Source: Chloroflexota bacterium (GTDB lineage: Bacteria > Chloroflexota > Anaerolineae > J036 > Brachytrichaceae). From it: a stretch of 64,000 nt of DNA. Under the pieces are notes generated by a model, which was not told the origin of the DNA, made no database searches, and saw only the letters and a program-made list of their open reading frames with translations. The translations under genes and the position numbers were made by a program. Below, in pieces: positions 26,373-32,842 of this stretch. The stretch covers positions 1-64,000 of the forward strand of contig JANXLU010000062.1 of NCBI GenBank assembly GCA_025354985.1, written 5' to 3'. Each line of letters starts with the position of its first letter. Position 1 is the stretch's first letter.

Positions 26373-27176
26373 ATGGGACTACTCACTGGAAAAAAAGCAT
26401 TGATATTTGGCGTCGCCAACGACCACAGCATTGCATGGGGCATTGCCCAAGCCATGGCCCGCGAAGGAGCCACGCTGGGCTTTAGCTATGCCGGGGAAAA
26501 GCTGGAACGCAGGGTGCGTCCGCTGGCGGAATCTCTTGGCAGTACGTTTATTGAACCGTGCGACGTGACCAAGGACGAAGACATTCTTGCCGTGATGGAT
26601 CGTGCAAAATCGGCCTTTGGCAACATCGACATCCTTGTTCATTCGGTGGCATTTGCAGGACGCGATGACCTCACGGGTGACTATCACACGGTCAGCCGGG
26701 ATGGCTTCAAGCTGGCGATGGATATCAGTGTCTACTCGTTCACCGCACTGGCACACGCCGCGCTGCCTATCATGAACCCTGATGGCAGCATGCTGACCAT
26801 GACCTATCTCGGCTCGCAGCGGGCCATCAATCACTATAACGTCATGGGTGTAGCAAAAGCTGCGCTTGAAGCCAGCGTACGTTATCTTGCAGCCGACTTT
26901 GGGAAAACCGAAAAACACATTCGAGTCAACTCAATCAGCGCCGGGCCAATTCGCACCCTGGCAGTTGCCGGAATCGCCGGCTCCCGCACGCTGATCAGCG
27001 AATTTGCCAAGACCAGCATGCTCCGTCGCAATATCAACATTGACGACGTGGGCAACGCCGCCGTATATTTATGCAGCCACTTGGCCGCCGGCGTAACTGG
27101 TGAAATCCACTACGTGGATGCCGGGTTCTCACATGCCGGAATGGCTTCAAATGAGGAAGGCGGTGCGGGAGGCTAA
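26373..27176 (+). CDS. fabI: Enoyl-[ACP] reductase FabI
   Basis: 267 residues, NADH-dependent enoyl-ACP reductase completing each cycle of fatty-acid elongation. The cofactor motif is the FabI-type LIFGVANDHSIAWGIAQAMA. The catalytic pair is Tyr-x6-Lys in HYNVMGVAKAALE, with the outer Tyr in MTYLGSQRA. SAGPIRTLAVAGIAG is the substrate loop targeted by triclosan-type inhibitors. The length is as usual. Downstream by 12 bases is a small membrane protein that may share the transcript. Confidence 0.96.
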   Translation: MGLLTGKKALIFGVANDHSIAWGIAQAMAREGATLGFSYAGEKLERRVRPLAESLGSTFIEPCDVTKDEDILAVMDRAKSAFGNIDILVHSVAFAGRDDLTGDYHTVSRDGFKLAMDISVYSFTALAHAALPIMNPDGSMLTMTYLGSQRAINHYNVMGVAKAALEASVRYLAADFGKTEKHIRVNSISAGPIRTLAVAGIAGSRTLISEFAKTSMLRRNINIDDVGNAAVYLCSHLAAGVTGEIHYVDAGFSHAGMASNEEGGAGG

Positions 27177-27188
27177 GGTGCGCCCACC

Positions 27189-27536
27189 ATGTATGAACAT
27201 CACAGCTCACCGCTGTTGTCCATATCCAGCTTTCTGCGGCGCGTTATCAACCACAGCGTCATCGCGCTGCTGGCAATTGCATTCGCGTTGATGATTGGCG
27301 TAAGCGGCTATCACTTCATAGAAGGATTGCCATGGATTGATGCGCTCTTAAACGCCTCGATGCTGCTCGGCGGAATGGGACCTGTTTCGCCCATTCAAAC
27401 TACTTCGGGCAAACTATTTGCCTCGTTCTATGCGTTGTTTGCGGGTTTGATGTTTGTGGGTGTGGCGGGAATTTTGCTCGCGCCATTTATGCACCGTATC
27501 CTGCATGCGCTGCACGCCGAGCCGCCCAAAGAGTGA
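27189..27536 (+). CDS. Two-helix pore-like membrane protein
   Basis: 115 residues: membrane helix at about 22-42, a re-entrant-looking hydrophobic loop ALLNASMLLGGMGPV, then a second helix at about 77-98 and a short basic-acidic tail. The helix-loop-helix plan recalls potassium channel pore domains. The selectivity filter TVGYG is absent; LLGGMGPV stands in its place. Potassium selectivity is therefore not supported. Follows fabI by 12 bases. Confidence 0.65.
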   Translation: MYEHHSSPLLSISSFLRRVINHSVIALLAIAFALMIGVSGYHFIEGLPWIDALLNASMLLGGMGPVSPIQTTSGKLFASFYALFAGLMFVGVAGILLAPFMHRILHALHAEPPKE

Positions 27537-27556
27537 TGGGTGCGGGCGGGCAAATC

Positions 27557-28540
27557 TCAACCCAGTTGACGCCGGAGCGTTTCAACCATCCAAAGACATT
27601 GCAAATTCCGCACGTTGAATCCGTAATTCAGCAGGTCCGGGTAAAACAACGCAGTGCGGTAGTGCTGGGGCTGATCATCGTCAGCGGGAAAACTGTAGTG
27701 AAACCCAACCCCACCCTCTATGATCATGCCATGGTCGGGCAACCCGTCCAACGCGTGATCGAGATCAAGCAACGGCACATGATACTCCGCGGCCAGCCTT
27801 CGCTGAAAGTCGTTGATCGTGCCGCACGGGGCGTTGCCACGCGTGCATTCCAGCGTGTCTCCCTTGGTGATCACCACCGGTAATACGTCATGGCTCAAGG
27901 TAATGCTTAAAACGTTGCGAAAGCGTGCTTCAAAATCCTGCCAGGAATACTGATCACCGGTTCCGATCATGATTAAAGCAAATGCAGGATTATTTGCTGA
28001 AAGTTCGCACTCCAGCGGTGCCACCCCCGGACACTGTGGAGGCGCCAGCGCGGTGTTGAGCAGTGCGGATACACTATAGCCGCCCGAAGCCGCCAAACTC
28101 ACCCGTCCAAATGATCCTTGAAACCACATGATCGATGGACGTAGGAAGGCGTATGCCGCAAGGTCGTAGACGCCATTGCCAATGGGCTTAAAAAACCGCG
28201 GGTTGGCGGTGTTGCTGTCTCCGATCAAGCTGAAGGCATGCGGGTTGTTGCCGCGCTTCCGGCCTCGTGCCAACACTTGGACTGCTTGCGCATCGATTCC
28301 TGAAATAAAGCTATCCGCAACAAACGGTGGATCCAAAAGCGCAACGAGTGGCAGGTATACGAACTTGGGACTTGTGCTCGTCAGAGCCTGAGATGCGTGA
28401 ACGCTTGATACACCGGTAAATGTGCTCGCAAAAAGCACGGTAATCAATACAAAACCCGCCGTCTTCGCGTGCCGTTTGCGGATCAGGTGCAGCAAGCGCC
28501 GGTATACATCGGGTATTCCCCAGGCGTTTGCACAGCTCAT
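27557..28540 (-). CDS. Secreted SGNH/GDSL-type hydrolase
   Basis: 327 residues. A signal peptide or anchor lies at about 24-47 (KTAGFVLITVLFASTFTG...VHA). Block I is SLIGDSNTANPRFF with the nucleophile Ser in GDSN. A Gly-containing block II is SLAASGGYSVSALL, and block III is IMIGTGDQ in place of GxND. The C-terminal HYSFPADD may hold the catalytic His, but the DxxH block is not clear. An extracellular esterase-like role is likely. It overlaps the upstream alpha/beta hydrolase by ATGA, so both come from one transcript. Confidence 0.72.
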   Translation of the reverse strand: MSCANAWGIPDVYRRLLHLIRKRHAKTAGFVLITVLFASTFTGVSSVHASQALTSTSPKFVYLPLVALLDPPFVADSFISGIDAQAVQVLARGRKRGNNPHAFSLIGDSNTANPRFFKPIGNGVYDLAAYAFLRPSIMWFQGSFGRVSLAASGGYSVSALLNTALAPPQCPGVAPLECELSANNPAFALIMIGTGDQYSWQDFEARFRNVLSITLSHDVLPVVITKGDTLECTRGNAPCGTINDFQRRLAAEYHVPLLDLDHALDGLPDHGMIIEGGVGFHYSFPADDDQPQHYRTALFYPDLLNYGFNVRNLQCLWMVETLRRQLG

Positions 28541-29313
28541 GCCATGGCCAAGTCCGGCTGAAGAGGTGGCGCGTCGCCCACGTCAAAGTAGTGCCACCAG
28601 CGCCGAATGCTGGCTGCATCGCTCAAATACCAATTGGTAGCCAGGGGTGAATGACTCATGCCGTCCAGTTCAAGCGCGGGAATTCCATCAACACGGCTCA
28701 GCGAATTGGGAACCACGCCATCACCCCACTGTTCCCCAAAGCCGCTGAGATATCGGTAATACTGATACGCCACTTTCTCATGACGCAGACCGTCCGCTTT
28801 TCCAAACGTGGCGTGGCCAAATACCGATAGATACGCTACATTTTGGAAATAGGCGCCCGGGTAACGCTTGTGAATCCAGGCCATATACCGCAGCGGCTTG
28901 CGCTCGCGTTCAAAGTTTTCAACCACCTGCAATGGGCTGCCAAGCGTGATCAAGCGCGAGACACGCTGATGGCCGGCATAGGCTGAAATTTTCGATGCAA
29001 ACGGACGGCGCGGTTCAATTCCCTCCAAATCGTCTGAAAGGTAGGCCCGCGCCACTGCGCCACCGGCACTGTGCCCAATCAAGATTACACTATCCGCGCC
29101 CGTCTCACGCAGTGCCTGGTCAACTGCCTTGTGGGTAATCTCCAGCAACAAGGTGTAACTGGTGAAGTTGGCGATGGGCCACGTGTAGCGCTTAATATTG
29201 GCAATAAATACGCGCCGACCACTCACCTGCTGCAATAGCGCCGCTCCGGCCTGATAGTCCCGCCAGTGCGATCCAAATCCGCCCACCAACACAACCGGCT
29301 CAATATTTGTCAT
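28537..29313 (-). CDS. Alpha/beta hydrolase, lipase-like
   Basis: 258 residues. Begins with the oxyanion strand VVLVGGFGSHWRDYQ. The nucleophile elbow is LIGHSAGGAVARAYL (GHSAG). The late segment DGVVPNSLSRV...LDGMSHSPLATNW should carry the Asp and the His. The arrangement is like cytoplasmic triacylglycerol lipases or PGAP1-like esterases; no signal peptide. Starts in an ATGA overlap with the nucleoside hydrolase and runs into the SGNH gene the same way. Confidence 0.82.
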   Translation of the reverse strand: MTNIEPVVLVGGFGSHWRDYQAGAALLQQVSGRRVFIANIKRYTWPIANFTSYTLLLEITHKAVDQALRETGADSVILIGHSAGGAVARAYLSDDLEGIEPRRPFASKISAYAGHQRVSRLITLGSPLQVVENFERERKPLRYMAWIHKRYPGAYFQNVAYLSVFGHATFGKADGLRHEKVAYQYYRYLSGFGEQWGDGVVPNSLSRVDGIPALELDGMSHSPLATNWYLSDAASIRRWWHYFDVGDAPPLQPDLAMA

Positions 29314-30278
29314 TGAGGAGGAATTTTAGCCAGCCGCTGTTGGAACAATCTTAGAAGACCGGTTTCATCTCCTTTCAACAGGCAGTGCACCTTTGGGGTT
29401 TTATAAAATTTTCCTCGGCGATCTACGATAGTGGCGCCTTTTGCCGGGCCCTCCACCGGAACGGTTATTGCCCAATCCTCGCCTTCAAACAAGGTCGGAT
29501 CAATCAAATAGGCGATGGTGCACGGGTCATGCATATAGGTTGCGCCATTCTCAAGCCCGTACCATGTGGCGTGAAAGGACTGGTAAAAGCCCACGGCGCG
29601 GGCCAGAAAAACGCCAAACGGATCACCCGAGTCGCGAAGCAGATGCCAGATGCGATTATCGGCGTGCATGCTCTCGGTCAGGTCCAGGCCGGCCATCACA
29701 ATCGGCCATTCGGCGGCAAATACGATATCTGCTGCATGTGGATCTCCATAAATATTTGCTTCGGCGACTGGGGAAACGTTTCCGGGAGAAAGCGCGGCTC
29801 CACCCATCATCACCACCTGGCGGACATTCCGCGCAACCCTGGGCTCCAGCCGCAGCGCCAAAGCGAGGTTGGTTAACGGTGCCACGGGCACAAGCGTGAT
29901 TTCGCCTGGATGAGCCATGACCTGCTCCACGATGAACTCCGCGGCGTGCTTATCGACTGGCCGCTGCGCCGGATCCAACTGGGCGTGCCAGCCAACATTG
30001 CCCATCGCATCGTCTCCATGAACCCACTCTCCCGTGCCACCCAGTGGCATGACAAGCGGGCATCCGGCGCCCCGGGCCACGGGGATGTCCGTTCGCCCAG
30101 CCAGGGCAAGCAAGTTCAACGCGTTACGTGTGGTCACGTCCACTGTGCTGTTGCCAAATACAGTGGTAAGCCCGACAACATCAATCTCCGGCGATCGCAA
30201 CGCCAGAAGGAGTGCCATTGCGTCATCCACGCCTGGATCGGTATCAAAAATAATCCTGTGTTGTGCTGGTGCGGGCAT
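29310..30278 (-). CDS. Nucleoside hydrolase (inosine/uridine type)
   Basis: 322 residues; cleaves the N-glycosidic bond of ribonucleosides in salvage. The calcium-binding N terminus reads IIFDTDPGVDDAMALLLAL. The conserved middle has VVMMGGAALSPGNVSPVAEANIYGDPHAADIVF, and a C-terminal MHDPCTIAYLIDP. Base specificity cannot be told from this. It lies downstream of the infA terminator, so it starts a separate unit with the two hydrolases that overlap it. Confidence 0.93.
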   Translation of the reverse strand: MPAPAQHRIIFDTDPGVDDAMALLLALRSPEIDVVGLTTVFGNSTVDVTTRNALNLLALAGRTDIPVARGAGCPLVMPLGGTGEWVHGDDAMGNVGWHAQLDPAQRPVDKHAAEFIVEQVMAHPGEITLVPVAPLTNLALALRLEPRVARNVRQVVMMGGAALSPGNVSPVAEANIYGDPHAADIVFAAEWPIVMAGLDLTESMHADNRIWHLLRDSGDPFGVFLARAVGFYQSFHATWYGLENGATYMHDPCTIAYLIDPTLFEGEDWAITVPVEGPAKGATIVDRRGKFYKTPKVHCLLKGDETGLLRLFQQRLAKIPPQ

Positions 30279-30293
30279 GTTTTGTCGGTTGCA

Positions 30294-30328
30294 AACAAAA
30301 AACCTGCACGCGGGAGGGCGTGCAGGTT
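30294..30328 (-). terminator. infA rho-independent terminator
   Basis: On the minus strand an 11-base-pair stem (arms 30301-30311 and 30318-30328) with a six-base loop is followed by TTTTTTG. It lies 27 bases after the infA stop. Confidence 0.88.
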
Positions 30329-30354
30329 GTATATTACTGAGCGGGGCACATTCG

Positions 30355-30588
30355 TTACTGGCGCCGTACTATCCGACCGCGGGTCAGGTCATACGGTGAC
30401 AACGCAATTCGAACGCGGTCGCCAAGCAGAATACGAATATAAAACTTCCGCATCTTGCCGCTGAGCGTGGCAAGCACTTCATGCCCACCCTGATCGAGCT
30501 TTACCTTGAACATCGTTCCGGGCAGTGCTTCGGTCACTTCACCCTCAACTTCAATCGTATCTTCCTTCTGCTTGTAGTCTGTCGCCAT
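30355..30588 (-). CDS. infA: Translation initiation factor IF-1
   Basis: 77 residues, single OB-fold S1 domain that binds the 30S A site. Seen: [37 protein letters not shown] and the C-terminal [21 protein letters not shown]. Usual length plus a short N-terminal extension (MATDYKQK). It stands alone with its own promoter and terminator, not in a ribosomal protein operon as in many bacteria. Confidence 0.97.
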   Translation of the reverse strand: MATDYKQKEDTIEVEGEVTEALPGTMFKVKLDQGGHEVLATLSGKMRKFYIRILLGDRVRIALSPYDLTRGRIVRRQ

Positions 30589-30604
30589 ATGTTATCCGGA
30601 CGTC

Positions 30605-30610
30605 ATTATA
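30605..30610 (-). promoter_or_regulatory. infA -10 box
   Basis: A perfect TATAAT on the minus strand, 16 bases before the infA ATG. No convincing -35 box. The leader would be about nine bases. Confidence 0.55.
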
Positions 30611-31108
30611 CCGGGCGTGCCACGCGACCGCGTTACACATGCCTAGGACCGCGTGAAACAAGGCATCGATGCGCGATAACGCTTTAGAAATCATGTTTTC
30701 GAAGCACTAGTAGCCTTTTCTTGCAACTTTTGCTCTTAGCGTCCACACATGTAGCCGAGTGGTCAGGCAAGGCCACCACCCACGGCCAAGACCTTGCATT
30801 CTTCAGGTTCGTGGGGTGGATGACTCTTGTCAATTCCAAGGGCGCGGTGAAGTGGTTAGATAACTTTGAGAAGTTGAACCGGTGGTTGTTGTATCTGGAT
30901 GACCCCACCCTGACTCCAAAAGACACGCAAGTGTTACAAATCCCTGCCTGAAATCAGTTCCCCAGAGGAACGGGAACACAAGAACAAGAACAAAGGGAAC
31001 AGTTTGAGACGAACGGGAAGGGGGCTTTACCATCCGACTCGTAACTAGCCCCGGCCGCAAAAGAGCAGAAGGATATTTAATTGCGTGACGTGCTCAAAAA
31101 CGCATCAT
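30611..31108. other. Intergenic stretch with no supported gene
   Basis: About 500 bases between the infA promoter and the toxin-antitoxin promoter. It has short ORFs on both strands at 30684-30951 that lack family signatures. A tRNA-like D-arm sequence near 30750 does not fold as a full tRNA. A purine-rich run with GAACAA repeats lies at 30970-31020. From about 30700 the base use becomes more AT-rich and stays so to about 31905, which suggests this is the left part of an insert. Confidence 0.5.
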
Positions 31109-31137
31109 TTGACACAAAGCGCATAAACAGCTAAAGT
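31109..31137 (+). promoter_or_regulatory. Toxin-antitoxin promoter
   Basis: TTGACA (31109-31114) and TAAAGT (31132-31137) are exactly 17 bases apart, 29 bases before the antitoxin ATG. A loose inverted pair GTATG/CATAC follows at 31136-31159 and could be the operator. Confidence 0.65.
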
Positions 31138-31166
31138 ATGTATTACACGTAAGGCATACAACAACT

Positions 31167-31451
31167 ATGAACCGCTTAATTGAAACAACCAAACTGCAAG
31201 AGAGGGGACAACTTACCATTCCTCTAGTAATCCGTGAGCGTATGGGAATCCGGAAAGGTTCAAAGGTAGCGTTTGTAGAGACAGATACGGGACGGTTCGA
31301 ACTTCGAGTTGTAGAAGATGAAATCATGGCTGCTTTCGATGAGATTGGGGCAGCACTGAAAAAGAAGGGCATCAGCATAGAAGAGCTGATAGCGGAGGGC
31401 AAGAAGGCGCGAAAGCAGCTTTACAAAGAACGATACGGCAAAGCAGCTTAA
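31167..31451 (+). CDS. AbrB/MazE-type antitoxin
   Basis: 94 residues. The N terminus, residues 5-45, is a SpoVT/AbrB swapped-hairpin DNA-binding domain (TKLQERGQLTIPLVIRERMGIRKGSKVAFVET). The C-terminal half is a charged helix (DEIGAALKKKGISIEELIAEGKKARKQLYKERYG), which would wrap the toxin. Ends ten bases before the PIN toxin start. Such AbrB-PIN pairs are well-known type II toxin-antitoxin modules; the antitoxin usually represses its own promoter. Base use is more AT-rich than the flanks. Confidence 0.88.
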   Translation: MNRLIETTKLQERGQLTIPLVIRERMGIRKGSKVAFVETDTGRFELRVVEDEIMAAFDEIGAALKKKGISIEELIAEGKKARKQLYKERYGKAA

Positions 31452-31460
31452 GTCCTCGTG

Positions 31461-32243
31461 ATGCTGAAGCTGTTTATCGATGCAAGCATCCTGTTCTCCA
31501 TATGTGATTCGAGCACGGGTGCAGCAAGAGAGTTAGCCAGGCTCGCAATCAGAGAACAGGTACAACTCGTTATCAGTCAGTACTCACTGGACGAAGCCCG
31601 CCGAACACTGAGCAGCAAGAGACCGGTGGCTTTAGGGATGTTTGACTACATCACGAGAAGACCATTCTGGACAATCGTTGAGAGCGCCACAGCAGAAGAA
31701 GTAACAGCGGCACTAGGAACAACTCCTGATGCGGATGACTTACCTATCGTGGCAGCAGCCAAGAAAGCAGAAGTGAGTGCACTGGTAACAATAGACCGAA
31801 AGCACCTGCACAGAAAATCAGCGAGTGATCACATCGGTGCACCGGTAGTAGATGCAAAAGAAGCTCTTAAGATGGTTCGGGAAGACAACAAGGAAAGAGT
31901 ACACAGCGTTACAGCCGCCCACGCGCCCTGCGGATTTGCTCCTCGATATCCACATCCCGTTTGTCTTGCTCGGGTGCCGCAAGGTCAACCGACGCCTCCA
32001 TGCGCTGCAAGAGTTCCGCTCCACGCGTCACCAGCCCAGAGCGGAGCGTGGCATAGTCCTCGGCGTTTAGCTTCCCAGTTCGATAATCATCGTCCAGCTC
32101 TCGTATGGCGCGCACCGTCGCACCGCGCTCCTGATCCAGAAGTTCATCCGGGCCCGGTGGTCGAACTGCGGGCTCCGGTCGTCCGACCAATGGCCGCACG
32201 ATCAGCGCCAGCGGCAGCAAAAACACGGCGATTGCAAGAATGA
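31461..32243 (+). CDS. PIN-domain toxin with antisense read-through tail
   Basis: The first ~145 residues are a PIN ribonuclease (VapC-like). The acidic quartet is seen as FIDAS (Asp), SLDEARR (Glu), TPDADDLPIV (Asp) and VTIDRKHL (Asp). From about 31906 the frame continues for over 100 residues rich in Pro, Ala and Arg. This part is exactly antisense to the convergent ccmI-like gene and looks non-native. The natural stop seems to have been lost where the insert joins the ccm operon. Start is ATG 31461 (GTG 31458 possible). Whether the long protein is stable or toxic is unknown. Confidence 0.75.
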   Translation: MLKLFIDASILFSICDSSTGAARELARLAIREQVQLVISQYSLDEARRTLSSKRPVALGMFDYITRRPFWTIVESATAEEVTAALGTTPDADDLPIVAAAKKAEVSALVTIDRKHLHRKSASDHIGAPVVDAKEALKMVREDNKERVHSVTAAHAPCGFAPRYPHPVCLARVPQGQPTPPCAARVPLHASPAQSGAWHSPRRLASQFDNHRPALVWRAPSHRAPDPEVHPGPVVELRAPVVRPMAARSAPAAAKTRRLQE

Positions 32244-32262
32244 CGGTGGCAATGGAAGGCAT
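31909..32262 (-). CDS. CcmI-like cytochrome c maturation protein
   Basis: About 117 residues from the ATG at 32262. One N-terminal membrane helix (about 3-24), then a helical segment ATVRAIRELDDDYRTGKLNAEDYATLRSGLVTRGAELLQRM typical of the N-terminal part of CcmI, which helps present apocytochrome c to the haem lyase. The TPR domain of proteobacterial CcmI is missing. It is the last gene of the ccmE-ccmFH-tlpA unit. Its whole length is overlapped on the other strand by the PIN read-through frame. Confidence 0.75.
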   Translation of the reverse strand: MPSIATVILAIAVFLLPLALIVRPLVGRPEPAVRPPGPDELLDQERGATVRAIRELDDDYRTGKLNAEDYATLRSGLVTRGAELLQRMEASVDLAAPEQDKRDVDIEEQIRRARGRL

Positions 32263-32292
32263 AGACGAATCAATTATCAACGACGACCATGC

Positions 32293-32835
32293 CTATTCGG
32301 CAAGCAGGCGCTCTAGAATCGGCCCAAGCTCCTGTTGCTTTACGGGCAAAATAAATGTCCTCCGCAGCACGCCCGATTTGTCGATCACAAAGGTTTCGGG
32401 CTGTCCTGTGATTCGATAGGTGTTCTTACTGATGCGCTCCTGAATATCCAAACCGTTTGGATAAGTGATGTCAAATGACTTCAAATACGTCAGCGCATTT
32501 GAGTCTGTGTCCAGCACATCCACGCCCAACAGCACCACGCCACGATCCTTGTAGCTGCGCCAAATGGCCTCGAGTTCGGGTGCTTCATCGCGGCAGGGCG
32601 GGCACCAGGACGCCCAAAAATTTACAACAACGACTTTGCCGCGCAAACCCGCCAGCGATGTTTGTGCGCCCAGGTTGGCGCGATAGCCATCATAAAAAGC
32701 CAGGTTGAAATCCGGCGCTGCGGCGCCCTCCACTGGTCGTTTTCCAACCAGGCTTGCGTTGAATAAACCGGCGCCAAATATGGCTGCAAGCAGAATGACA
32801 GCCCCAATACAAGCTGCGATCAGAACCTTTCGCAT
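32293..32835 (-). CDS. TlpA/CcmG-type thioredoxin
   Basis: 180 residues from the ATG at 32835, chosen because the longer frame overlaps the previous gene. N-terminal membrane anchor at about 4-24, then a thioredoxin fold with [17 protein letters not shown] (WCPPC active site) and the cis-Pro region [13 protein letters not shown]. Acts outside the membrane as a reductant that keeps the apocytochrome CxxCH cysteines reduced for haem attachment. It starts seven bases after the CcmF-CcmH stop. Confidence 0.9.
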   Translation of the reverse strand: MRKVLIAACIGAVILLAAIFGAGLFNASLVGKRPVEGAAAPDFNLAFYDGYRANLGAQTSLAGLRGKVVVVNFWASWCPPCRDEAPELEAIWRSYKDRGVVLLGVDVLDTDSNALTYLKSFDITYPNGLDIQERISKNTYRITGQPETFVIDKSGVLRRTFILPVKQQELGPILERLLAE

Positions 32836-32842
32836 GTGGTTG

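Noticed and set aside
30745-30830. tRNA-like sequence (GTAGCCGAGTGGTCAGGCAAGG)
   Set aside because: It has a D-arm-like motif, but no acceptor stem, anticodon arm or T-arm can be paired around it.
31909-32243. C-terminal extension of the PIN toxin as a new domain
   Set aside because: It is the exact antisense of the ccmI-like gene and has the Pro/Arg/Ala-rich composition typical of antisense frames in GC-rich DNA.
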